The translations under genes and the position numbers were made by a program. A DNA stretch of 64,000 nt. Origin: Saccharum officinarum. Its lineage: Eukaryota; Streptophyta; Magnoliopsida; Poales; Poaceae. Location of the stretch: the NCBI GenBank assembly GCA_020631735.1, contig CM036158.1:86553421-86617420 (forward strand), written 5' to 3'. The notes under the pieces are model-generated. The model was given only the letters and a program-made list of their open reading frames with translations. It was not told the DNA's origin and searched no databases. Position 1 is the first letter of the stretch. Each line of letters begins with the position of its first letter. Shown piece by piece: positions 21,400-31,863 of the stretch.

Positions 21400-22431
21400 C
21401 TCAACCCTACCAGCCGACCTTGAGCCCGACTGGCGTGTTTCGTACCTCGACCGTCTCATTCGAGGGATCTCCCCTTAGATAAGACCGAGGCTCAACGGAT
21501 CGCTCGCCGGGCCAAGACCTTTGTGATATTTGGCGACAACAAATAGCTTTATCGATACAGCCCTACGGGCATCCTACAACGCTGTATCACAAACGAGGAA
21601 GGCAAGAACCTGCTCAAGGATCTACACTTGGGGCTTACGCTCATCACGCGGCACCTCGAACCCTCGACGAAAATGCATTCTGACAAGGTTTCTACTGGCC
21701 GACCGCAGTCTCTGACACTATTAAGCTAGTACGCTCCTGCAAAGGATGCCATACTACGCAAGGCAAACCCATCTCCCAGCTCACGCCTTGCAAATGATTC
21801 CCATCACATGGCCGTTTGCCGTTTGGGGACTCGACTTGGTCAGACCCCTAAAGAGGACAACTGGTGGCTTCACTCACTTGCTCGTCGCCATTGATAAGTT
21901 TTCCAAATGGATCGAGACCCATCCTATCACCAGCATCAGGTCTGAGCAAGCCATGCTATTCTTCACCGACATCGTCCACCGCTTTGGGGTTCCCAACTGC
22001 ATCATCACGGACAACGACACCCAATTTATCGACAAAAAGTTTCTAGATTTCTACGACAACCATCACATCCATGTGCTCTGGTCGGCCGTAGCTCATCCAA
22101 AAATAAATGGCCAAGTAGAGCGTGCCAACGGCATGGTTCTACAAGTCCTAAAGCTGAGAATTTTTGACAAACTAAACAAACACGGCAAAAAATGGGCCAC
22201 CGAGCTCCCCTCGGTCCTGTGGAGCCTAAGAATGACACTGAGCCGGGCCACGGGTTCACTCCGTTCTTCTTAGTCTACGGGTCTGAGGCTATGCTCCCAA
22301 CTGATGTAGAGTATGGGTCCCGAGGCTGAAGGCCTACAATGAGCAAAACAATGACGTCGCAAGAGAGAACGCTCTCGACCAGCTTGAGGAAGCTCGCGAT
22401 GTGGCTCTGTTACACTCTACAAGGTATCAGC
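21400..22431 (+). pseudogene. Tat-type integrase, N-terminal and catalytic parts
   Basis: Zinc-binding remnants precede 21746. The catalytic core shows the three acidic residues in GLDLVRP, ITDNDTQF and NGQVERANG. The C-terminal part runs through DVEYGS and ALDQLEEARDVALLHS up to the insertion at 22432. It resumes at 55012. Frame changes occur near 22270 and 22315. Confidence 0.8.
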
Positions 22432-25400
22432 TGTAACACCCCAGGTGTTTATCACCAATTAGGCAGTGAGTTTGAGCTCAAACATGATAGATTAAGTGGA
22501 AATGATAATGTCAATGTCAACCTACGGAGATGAGCCTAATCTAAACTTGGATGTTACTCCTTTGCTTTGCATATATGGCATTTTCAAGATATATGCTTGG
22601 GTGGTGTTATGGCAATATCTTCATGTGTCTCACCATAGTACCTATCTATAGTGACCCCTAGAAAAGTTTCATGAAGTTTGGAATAAAAAAGTCACATGAA
22701 ATGATAAGTTATATGCTTGTTTAGATTATAACTAACACCTGCCTTACATCCCATGGGAACTAGTGTTTTTGCAACATACAAATGCAACATGTGCAACACA
22801 TCTTGGACACATGAGGAACAACCTAGTAAAACATATGTAGCATGTACCTTGAAGCAAAGACATGAAACAATTGAAATATAGCTTTGAAGCAAGCATTTCA
22901 TTTATAGGGATTTCTATGTTTCAATGCATGTGAAACCTACACTTTTGTGCAACCTATGCCTGGTGGGTATATTTGTACTCTATGACACCTTAACTACACT
23001 TAGGACATTTAATGGAACAATGTTCATGTTGATCATTTTGCCTAAATGTGCTTCTAAGTGATGGTTGACCATGTATGGACCCTAGAACCCTTTTGTTTGA
23101 CCATTTCAAAAGTCTGACCTAGATGCTTTGCATGACTGTGCACCCTTTTACAAAGTTCTAGAGAATTTTATAAGGAACAAACTTTGTTTAAGAGTCAAGT
23201 CATGAAAATGTGTGGAAAGTTCTCAAAAAGGCCCACAAGTCAGAATTTGGACTGTTTTCAACACTTAGCAATTTTAAAACCCCGATTTCAGTGTCTTCGA
23301 CATTGACATCCCGCGTTCTCGAGTTTTTACTAAGTAACCTAAATTGGTCCAAAAATGAAAGTTGGAAACAATTTGTTGGAGAACAACATGTAAGAAGTTG
23401 GGATCAATTTGACCAAGTCTGGCATTGCAAAATTCCAAAACCGAGCCCTAGCTTAACATGTTGACTCTGGTAATTTGGGGACTGATTATATCCTAATCTA
23501 CAGCTCTAATGACTATGACCCCTAAATAGGAAATGTAGGGCATCACGAAATGAATAACTTTGTTTCAAGGCCCATGATGAAATTCGGTCCGTAGCTAGCC
23601 CAAAATGCTACCCCAATATGACCTCAACGTCACCCACCACGTGTTCGGTTGAAGGCCTCAATGGGCGACGCGCGTCCGGGACGTGGCCGCCATGCGCGAG
23701 GTCACGCTCCACTGTGATGCCGTGTGTCCCTGCCCTTCGAACGCCGTGTCAAGTTGCTGCAGACGCTCCTCCACTCCTTTGGCTCACTCTCCGCGTCCCC
23801 ACTCGCTCTCCTTCACGGCGGCACCGTGCGAGCGCGTCTGCCATGAGCGAGCTCATGCGCTCGTGTCCACGCCGCCCGTTCTCACTGCTGCATCGGTCAC
23901 GGGCCAAGTGAGGCACAGCACCACCTCCGCCTCTCCCTGCTGCACCACCGCACCATCTCCGGCCTCTCCTCGCCGCAGTAGAGCGCGGCCACCGGAGCAC
24001 GCCATTGCCATGCCGCCATCGCCAGCCAAGCAGAGCTCCATGGCCGCCGTCCGACCAGCTCCTCCACACCTTCCCTGTCCCGGTCGAATACTGCCGCACC
24101 TCCACTGCCACACGCCGCCCTCGAAGCGCCCTTTTTCTCGACCTCTTCCGCCGCTGTGGACGGCCGCCACCAGAGCTACTCGCGCGCTGCCGCCAGTTGC
24201 CATGGACAGCAGGCCTTGGTCCATCTCTCGGTCATCCATGACCAGCAGCCGGGGTGCTCGGGCACTAGGATGGACGCGCGGCCATTTCTCGCCGCCGTCG
24301 GCTTCTCCCTGGCCGGAATTTGGCTCCGCCGGTGGTGCTCCTCCGACTCCCCTGTTTCCGGTGCCGGGGGGATGAAGGCCGTTGCCTCTCTCTGTCTCGC
24401 CCTGTGTGGGTATGACAAGCGGGCCCGGTCGAGCAGCGGGTCCCACCCGTCGGTTATGCAGTGGCTGTTTTGGGTGTGCTTTCGGGTGCGCCTAGCAAAT
24501 TCAGTTAGGTGGGGATAATTCTGATTTTGAATTTCAGATTTCATGTAAATCTTCTAAAATCCATATCTCGTGCTAGTTAATTCTAAAAATAGCAAAAGTA
24601 GACTTTTTGGAAACCTTGAGGAAAGATCTATGCAGTGAAGTCATAATATGTTAGATGTTTGTAGATGTTTTCTGATGTTTTACTTAAGCTTTAAAAATAC
24701 TCCCAAAAATGTTTATAAACTTGACCAGAGCAAGATCTGGAGTTTTAGAACTCCAAAAATAGTGATTCTTATTTTGTTAATTTTGTGATGACATGTACTT
24801 GCTAGGAAAAATATTAAACACACTATTTGTTCACTGTTTTCTTAGGGTTTTGTTTGGACCTTGATAAATAAGGAATTTACATTATATTGATAATTATTTT
24901 TATATCTTGAGTTGTGCTTCTCTAATTGATGTGAAATTTTTATGGTAGGCTTTTCATGCTATGGATGTACTGTGGTATAAATTTCATGGCCATTGCTTAC
25001 TGTATGCTCAAGTTATTGAGTTAACTTGTTTGTGGCTTAATAAATAGCTTATAAATAATATATAAATGATAAAATAGAAAATATTGTTCTATCACCTTAT
25101 TATGATGTTGCTCTTTGATGTTAGTTCATTCTATGGCCATGTGTTCACAGAAAATATTGAGTGTTAAGTTTAACTTACTCTCACATGATTATTGCAATAA
25201 CTATTTGTCTTTTTCATAGAGCTTGATATACTTGCTCAAATGACTTGAAATTTGAACAGTAGACTATTGAGAACATTTGTAGACCCCTGTAATTTTGGTA
25301 GAATTTATTGAGTATCTTTATGATGTGGTCATAATTCCACCTAATTATCTAAATAAATTAAGAAAATGCATTAAAAGAATTTATTTAGGAATAGACACTA

Positions 25401-26120
25401 TGTTTTCTGGTGTTCATTAGTCATGTGTGAAATGTTGGTAAAGTTGGTTTTGTCCAATTATATGTTTGCAACATAAGTTAATAATTATTTCTTGCAAATG
25501 AAGTTTCTGGACAGATCTGGAAACTTGGCAAAGTTTTTTATGATAATGTGCTTTGTTGTGAAACTTGTTTATACAAAAGTTGTAGATAATTTATATATCT
25601 AGCTGCTGTTAAAATTTGGTGGCATTTTACCATGTGGTTTAGGAGTTATAGCTGTTTAAAGTTGGGGTACAGAATTGCTTGCTCTCTGTCTTGTTAGACC
25701 AGTTTCTGTATTTGTGTAAATTCGACATGTTAAACTTTGGAATCATGCTGTGATGATATTAAATGAAATGTAGATAATTTCATAAGCTTTCCATAATGTC
25801 TTCTTTAAAGTCATTTGGATTTATAAAACTCTAGTTATAATTGATTTATGAAGCTACTGTTTGCTTATCCAGAAATGGATAAATTCTAAGTATAGTTGTT
25901 TGTTGGTATATTGCTAAGTGTGACTTATGCCTTTAAGGAGAGTTAAGTTAATTAGCTCTAGGTGCTTATAAGAATTGTGGTATGCTTGTATGATTACTTT
26001 ATTTATTGTATTTCTATGTATTCATACATATGCATTGTTGCACCTCATTTAGGTACGCTAGCTGAAACATGTGAAAGACTTGATGTGGAGCCAAACCCGA
26101 AGATGGAGTTGGTGGATCCA
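22432..26120 (+). mobile_element. Tekay-like solo LTR, left part
   Basis: Starts TGTAACACCCCAGG directly after TCAGC (22427-22431). It is cut at 26120 by the complete Tekay-type element and continues at 53412. Its ends (TGTAACACC...GGTTCTGTTACA) match the inner element's LTR, but most of the body is diverged, so this is a related family. The GC-rich 23600-24450 segment has open frames on both strands without domains. Confidence 0.85.
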
Positions 26121-29100
26121 TGTAACACTTCAAGTGTTTAGCTCCATAATTGCATTGCATTTGCATGGCATAAACATAAGCATGCATCATTCATGTTTGT
26201 TATTTTATGTGATGCAACACATGTATCTATTCTAGGGTTAGTTTGATTTATTTCATGAAGTGCTTGACAGTTGGTGTAACAAAAAGGTAAGGTAGCCAAT
26301 CATGACCTACAACACCTTAGTTATACTTAGGATAACATTTGGAACAATGTTCATGTTGACCAAAATTACCAAATTGCCCTTTCAAATGTGGTTGACCAAG
26401 TTTGGAACCCTAGAGTGCTCTGGTTTGACCAATTAAAAAGTCCAATTTAGAGATCTTGCATGAAGGAGTGCTCTTAAGCAAAGTTATAAAGAAATTCATG
26501 GGGAACAAAAGTCTCAATATGACCATCTCATGAAAATGACCACAACATGCTCAAAAGTGGCCCACAAGTCAGCTAGTGGTGTAATCCCAGGACTTAGAAT
26601 TTTTCTAAGTCTGGAATTGGACCTTACAGTTTCACTGATGTCTACTTTAGAAGCTTGTAGTTTGCAAACCAAGCCAAACCAGCCTTCACTCATATTGACA
26701 AACTTGTAGATCACATGTAGCCCTACAACTTTGTCAATATTACCCAAGCCTGGTTCTCAATGGTTCAAGAGATATCGTGCCATGAACATGAGCTGTCAGT
26801 CGGTATCGTTAACTGAAACCCAGTTTCAGTTTTATCGTGCACTACTTTGAGGCCATGTAGTTTGAAATATAGGCCGAACCAGTCTAAGCTCCAATTGACA
26901 ATTTTGTTGCCCTCACATAGCTCTACAAACTTGATGTTGCCACCTTGGACTGAAACCGGCTGGTTTAGAAGTTAATCACGTTCGAAAACACGCTGTCAGT
27001 CACTGCCGATGGCATCGCTGAACTCGGGTTCAGTCAAATGACACGGCGTGTCGTGGCGCCCGGGCAGGTGAACGCCGCCGCGTGTCCTCCACGCGCCGCG
27101 CGCGACCTGGCGCCTTGGCCAGCTGCCGAGCGCATGAAGGGCACCTCTGCGGTCGCCCCGACATCAACCATCCATTCCCTCCTCCTCCTTCCCTCTCGTT
27201 TGCAAAAGGGAAAGAACCGAGCCGCCATTCCCCTTTCTTCTCCGACGAGCTCGACCGTGAGCCACGCCACGCCACCGGCCGCCTGAGCTCGCCAGTTCCT
27301 CCGCCTCGACGCCCTCCACCCCCTGGACCTACCGAAACCCACGATTGGACCCTAGGTGAGCTGCATTATCTTCTTCTCCGCCTCCGAGGGGTCGCCGGAG
27401 CCCGCCATGGGACCTCACCGTGGTCGGGGTGCTTCGGGCCCGTCTCCATCTCCCCTTACTCGCAAAACGGAACCACCTTGCCCCGGTGAAGCTCGTACCG
27501 AGCCCAAACCGCACTATGCTTCTTCACCGGCGACGGTGCGCCGCCACCGGAGGTCACCGGCCGCCGCGCACGGTGGCAGGCCCTCTCCACCCCATTCCCA
27601 TTCATCCTACGGGTATCAATCAGTGCGCCAGGTGACAGAGAGCACGATGCCGTGTTCGGTGAGCCGCGCGAGCCCTTCTCCGGCGAGCTCGAGCTCACCG
27701 GAGCTCGCGGGGTGTCGGCTCCCCTGTTTCGATCACTGACCGCGGGGGCCCACCGTCAGCGTCGCGCGCGCAGGCAGGGGCGCTGAGCGGGCCGAGCGCG
27801 CGGGGAAAAACGTTGTGGGCCGAGTTCGTTTCCGGGCCGGCCCAATCGTCCGAAGTGAAAATGAATTTTTATTATTTTGATACTGATTGTTGTACTAGTT
27901 GGAAAAATAGGAATCTAGGGTTTTAGTGATCCAAAAATCATGAAATAAATTTTGTTAGAATCTATTGGATGTGTAGTATTTTAGAAAAATATGGATCTGG
28001 CATGAGATGTTTAAATTCTGTAAGAATTTATTAGATCCTTTAAATGTGTTTTGGATTGCATGCAAATTTGCTTAATTTATAACTTGAGCTGTAGTGTTCC
28101 ATAAATTATGAAATTTGGTGGGTAGGTTACTCTATGCTAGTCCTGGCTATGGTAAAAATTTGGGCATCAGTGCTTAAGTAATTTTCAAGTTATAAGGCTA
28201 TCATTTTATTCTAGGAAATAATTGAAGTAATTTTTATAATTTTTCTACATGTGCAATGTTATTGTAAATTTTTGGAGAATGTCTTGGTACCCTAAAGTGT
28301 CTAAGAAAAATATGAAATCTGTTGTTTGACACTTTTCAATAGGGTTTCCTAATTATGCAAAAATCAGCCTTATTAGCTTGTGAATTTTGTGTAGGGAGTT
28401 TCTGTGAATAAAACTTGTTCAAATTTTTACTGTGGTCTCTTTTTGGGTCAAAGAGTCCTCTGTAATTTTTGTAGAATTTTGGGAGCAGTTTACATATATG
28501 TTTAAAATTCTACTTAATTACTTAAGTAAATTGAGAAATGGGTTTATATAAATGTTCTAGGTGGGCACACCTTACTTTCTGGTGTCTTTGTGATAGTTGG
28601 GAACTTATAGTAGCATTAGTTTGGTTTGAGAGAATGTTTGCTACATCAATAAATATTTAACCTTTGTAATTTTAGGTTTTCTGGACAGTTAAGTAGTAAT
28701 TCTAAATTTGGCTTTGATAAAATTGGTTGCTGGACAACTTGTAAATACCAAAGTTGGAGTAAACTTGGGGAACTAGCTTGTGTTGAAATTTAGAAGCATT
28801 TGGCTTAGTAGTTTGAGAGTTACTGTTGTTTAATGTGGCAGTTCAAAATCTGCTACTCTCTGTTTTGGAGAGGACAGATTCTGGAACTTGTGAAGTTTGA
28901 CATGGAAAACTTAGGAGTTTGGAGTTGAGGTCTGAAAGTGAATGGTAGTACATTTCTTAGGCTTTCCAGATTGGCTTAGATCATATCTTTTGGAATTGTA
29001 AATCTCCAGTTGTGATAAAAACAAGTAGCTGCTGTCCAGAATGCTTACTGTGGTGTTTTGCTGATTGATATGGTGTGATATCCTAAGACATGCTACTTTT

Positions 29101-29244
29101 GTAATTGTTAGGTGTTAGGGCCTTAACTGAGGATGAGCAACTTTATCTTAGGTTAAGTAACTTAGGTAAGTACTTCTCCACCGGAGAAGAGATTTGCACG
29201 TACTAATAAAGTAACTTGAGTAGATTATCGTTTTTATTTCTGAA

Positions 29245-29541
29245 ATGCATTTCATTCCGAGCATGTTGCACCCATTTATGCATCCATTATATTTATTGTG
29301 CATTCATGCAATAGGTGCACCGGAGGGGGTGACACTCCTCGAATTCGAGCCTGTAATTCCGGAGGAGAGCCAGGAGCAGCAGGAGCCCGAGGAACCAGCC
29401 GGCGACGAAGCTCCGTCAGAAGGTCTACCCGAGTGTCCAGACCACCGGCCTTCAACTTTTCTGAAAGGCAAGCCCCGGTGCATGCTGAACCTACTGATTT
29501 ATAAATTAATCTTGAGTACTTCTAATTGTTTACTGCATTAA
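29245..29541 (+). CDS. candidate small acidic protein encoded in the Tekay-type LTR
   Basis: A 98-codon frame: a His/Leu-rich start, then an acidic Glu/Pro-rich segment (PEESQEQQEPEEPAGDEA) and the end motif GKPRCM. The acidic part is preceded by a CAATAG acceptor-like site. The related LTRs at 26030-26120/53417-53510 and 63515-63385 keep an open frame ending in GKPRS and GKPQCI. Function unknown; it may be a leader exon. An identical copy lies at 51684-51980. Confidence 0.35.
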   Translation: MHFIPSMLHPFMHPLYLLCIHAIGAPEGVTLLEFEPVIPEESQEQQEPEEPAGDEAPSEGLPECPDHRPSTFLKGKPRCMLNLLIYKLILSTSNCLLH

Positions 29542-30504
29542 GTTGTAGGAGTTATATGAAAACACTTGTTGCATTATACCTGTCCTTGTCCAGATATCGT
29601 ACTTAATCCTATATTAGGTTTAGGCACGTGTCAATGCTTAGCCCTGCTTAGTACGGTAGAAGTCGGGTGATTTCCGGTCATCCGCGAGATGTAGGAAGGA
29701 GTCACGAGTGGCTTTATGGCTATCGTGGATGGAACCATGCTTAAAAATGAAATTGAGACCGGGCGGGAGTTCGATAGTACAGCCGCAAGACACTTCACGT
29801 CTTGGGTGTGGAGCTATGCCCGTCTGAGTCGTTTAAGGACCGATTCGCTGTACGTCCTTGAGTCATGTTGAACGCAGTCTAACACTTAGTTGGCCGGATA
29901 AGTCGTTCCGACCGCGAAGCCGAGTAATGTGGTTCAGGCCGGGAATCGAATGGTAGGTTGCTTCTTGGAGGAGAGAAAGGATGTGCTTGGGGACATTGGC
30001 ATGAGACCAAGGGGGGTTAGAGTCCCTATCACCTGGCAGAGTGTCGCCCTTGGGGTCGCGACATTATTCGGACCCGCGATTCCTGAATCATATGAAACGG
30101 TGGCCTGTGCGACCCTGGCAGGGGTCTGCACGGTGAGTGTTAGAAATACCCCTCCAGCTGGATAGGAATTCGATTCGAATCGCCGTCGCTCCCGGTTAGT
30201 GAGCACTTGACTTGAGCAGCGGCAACGTAGACCTCATTAAATGAACTGGTGGTTAAGGGAATGATACAATGTTGCCATAATGATATACCTGCTATGGATA
30301 TAATAATCATGTTGTTTGATTATAATCAAGTGTATGTGTAGTACAGGTGCTAAGATAGATGACAGGTAAATGCTAAAATTAATTGCTAGTACAGGTTATA
30401 AGAGTTTCAACTACTTATGCCTTTATGCAAAATGTGGTGTCAGCTAGCCTCTTGTGTAAGCCTTGCATAATCCTTGGTGTCACTTTATTTCTGGTTTTCG
30501 ACGG

Positions 30505-30558
30505 GTAAGTCTAGCTGAGTACATTCCAGTACTCAGGGTTTATTCCCTCCTGTTGCAG
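30505..30558 (+). promoter_or_regulatory. GT...AG hairpin module in the LTR
   Basis: 54 nt from GTAAGT to TTGCAG, enclosing the stem CTGAGTAC/GTACTCAG. The same layout is at 52945-52998 (54 nt), 54533-54587 (55 nt) and antisense at 62470-62417 (54 nt). It looks like a minimal intron or a structured leader element. Confidence 0.55.
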
Positions 30559-30973
30559 ATGACACGCTTTATCAGGGCTTCTGCAAGACGTGTCTCCACC
30601 CTGCGGGTGATGATGACTAGATCACTTGGGCGTGATCATCTTTATGTACTTTCCTCATGCTTTTGCGGGTTGTCGATCATCCAGACTGGCAGTATTTAAT
30701 TAACTAGTGTGTGTTATGCTTCCGCTACTTTCAAACTTGGTTTGTAATAACTGCTACTCCGCTTGTGTAAACTTAATTCAGCACTGTTTGTGAAATGTAA
30801 CGTATGATGTTGTATGTTGAATGATGCGATCCTGGTTGTAAGCAGTTTGGTTTGAAATCCTTCGTGATTTCGATTGACTACCGGGATTATATGGGCTCAA
30901 GTTTGAAAGTTTGAGCGCTTCGGTGCTTGTTTTTGTACTTGTGCTCTTATAATTTGGTCGGTTCTGTTACAGC

Positions 30974-30985
30974 TGGTATCGGAGC
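30974..30985 (+). promoter_or_regulatory. primer binding site, initiator tRNA-Met type
   Basis: TGGTATCGGAGC starts 2 nt after the 5' LTR. It matches the usual complement of the initiator tRNA-Met 3' end (TGGTATCAGAGC) with one difference. Confidence 0.9.
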
Positions 30986-31747
30986 ATAATTCAACATTAA
31001 GCACATCTTACGAGTAATTAAAAACAAAAGTATTTGTTTGCGAAAAGGGTTAAACTTTAAAAAATTATTTTATAGGTATGCCAGTGATCACAACCCTTAG
31101 CCCAAATAAGGACTCTTAGGTGGCTTATTATAAATACTAACTTGGGGGCCTTGTTTGTTTCTGTTTCGTCGTCTATACGGCGTGAAATTGTATGGATGCC
31201 ATCCCCTTGGGTGGTAATGTATGGATCAATTACCTCGACGCTCTGGTAAGTGTGAGTTGTGAGAGCATGATCGTCCAACCGGCGGTCTAGGGGAGAGTAG
31301 TTTTGGTGACTTGCATACTTACGTGTTTAAACCATGTAATTATGTAAGCACTTAATTGTGGGAACATTATTATCGGGTAGCTTTGATACTGAAGTATATA
31401 CATCTGGGGATGTGTATATGGAAAGTATTTAATTTACTGCTTTCTTGGGTGCATATATTGGGAATTGTTGGGCTGCAATGAAATTTTCTGCAGGTACACT
31501 AACAGCGTAACGAGTAGACCGCTAGTTTCGCTTATATGAGAGAACGTATGTATGCCACCGCTTAGCGTTAGCCCTTTAGTTTTCTACTAAGGTGAGAGAA
31601 CGTACGGAACGTGCATGCATCATGTTTAAATTATATCATACATATCATTTACTCCCTCCTTAAAAATTTCTGTACTCCCGACTAAAGTAAATTTCGTATC
31701 CTCTAAATGATCCTCACTTTAAGCCGTATCTTATCTTGTTGCTACAG
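30986..31747 (+). other. leader of the Tekay-type element with strong splice signals
   Basis: No ORF of note. A near-perfect donor CTG/GTAAGTGTG has its GT at 31246-31247. The leader ends CTTGTTGCTACAG immediately before the ORF0 ATG, a good acceptor. The implied intron is 31246-31747. Confidence 0.5.
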
Positions 31748-31863
31748 ATGGCACGTACCAAGAGGACCGCTCGTAAGTCCACTGGGGGCAGGGCACCGCG
31801 TCACCAGCTCGCTCCACGTGAGCCCCGCCCTGAGCCTACTGAGGTGGAAAGGCTGAGGGCAGA
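31748..31863 (+). CDS. ORF0 of the Tekay-type element, first part: histone H3 tail-like N-terminus
   Basis: Starts ATG GCA right after an acceptor-like CTACAG. The peptide after Met reads ARTKRTARKSTGG, then RAPRHQLA, against the H3 tail ARTKQTARKSTGG, KAPRKQLA: 18 of 21 residues are the same. K4, R8, K9, S10 and T11 are kept; Q5 is R, K14 is R and K18 is H. A Pro/Arg/Glu-rich linker follows. The nested copia element interrupts codon 39; reading on into its LTR would give a 42-codon product. The rest continues at 43003 in frame. Function unknown; a role as histone mimic is inference. Confidence 0.85.

Larger units (their letters stand above)
26121..30971 (+). repeat. 5' LTR of the Tekay-type element
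   Basis: TGTAACACTTCAAG...GGTTCTGTTACA, 4851 bp. It holds a GC-rich block (27030-27840), a small acidic ORF (29245-29541), an island highly conserved in the outer LTR (about 29838-30235) and a GT...AG hairpin module (30505-30558). GC-rich frames on both strands near 27040-27740 lack domains. Confidence 0.95.

Noticed and set aside
23618..24544. Frames up to 230 codons in the outer Tekay-like LTR
   Set aside because: GC-rich LTR segment, open on both strands, no recognisable domain.
27030..27739. Frames repeated at 49470-50179
   Set aside because: The two copies are the two LTRs of one element, so their identity is not evidence of coding constraint.
30160..30185. TTCGAATCG block in the conserved LTR island as a pol III B box
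   Set aside because: The match is short and palindromic, with no A box at proper distance; kept only as part of the conserved-island finding.
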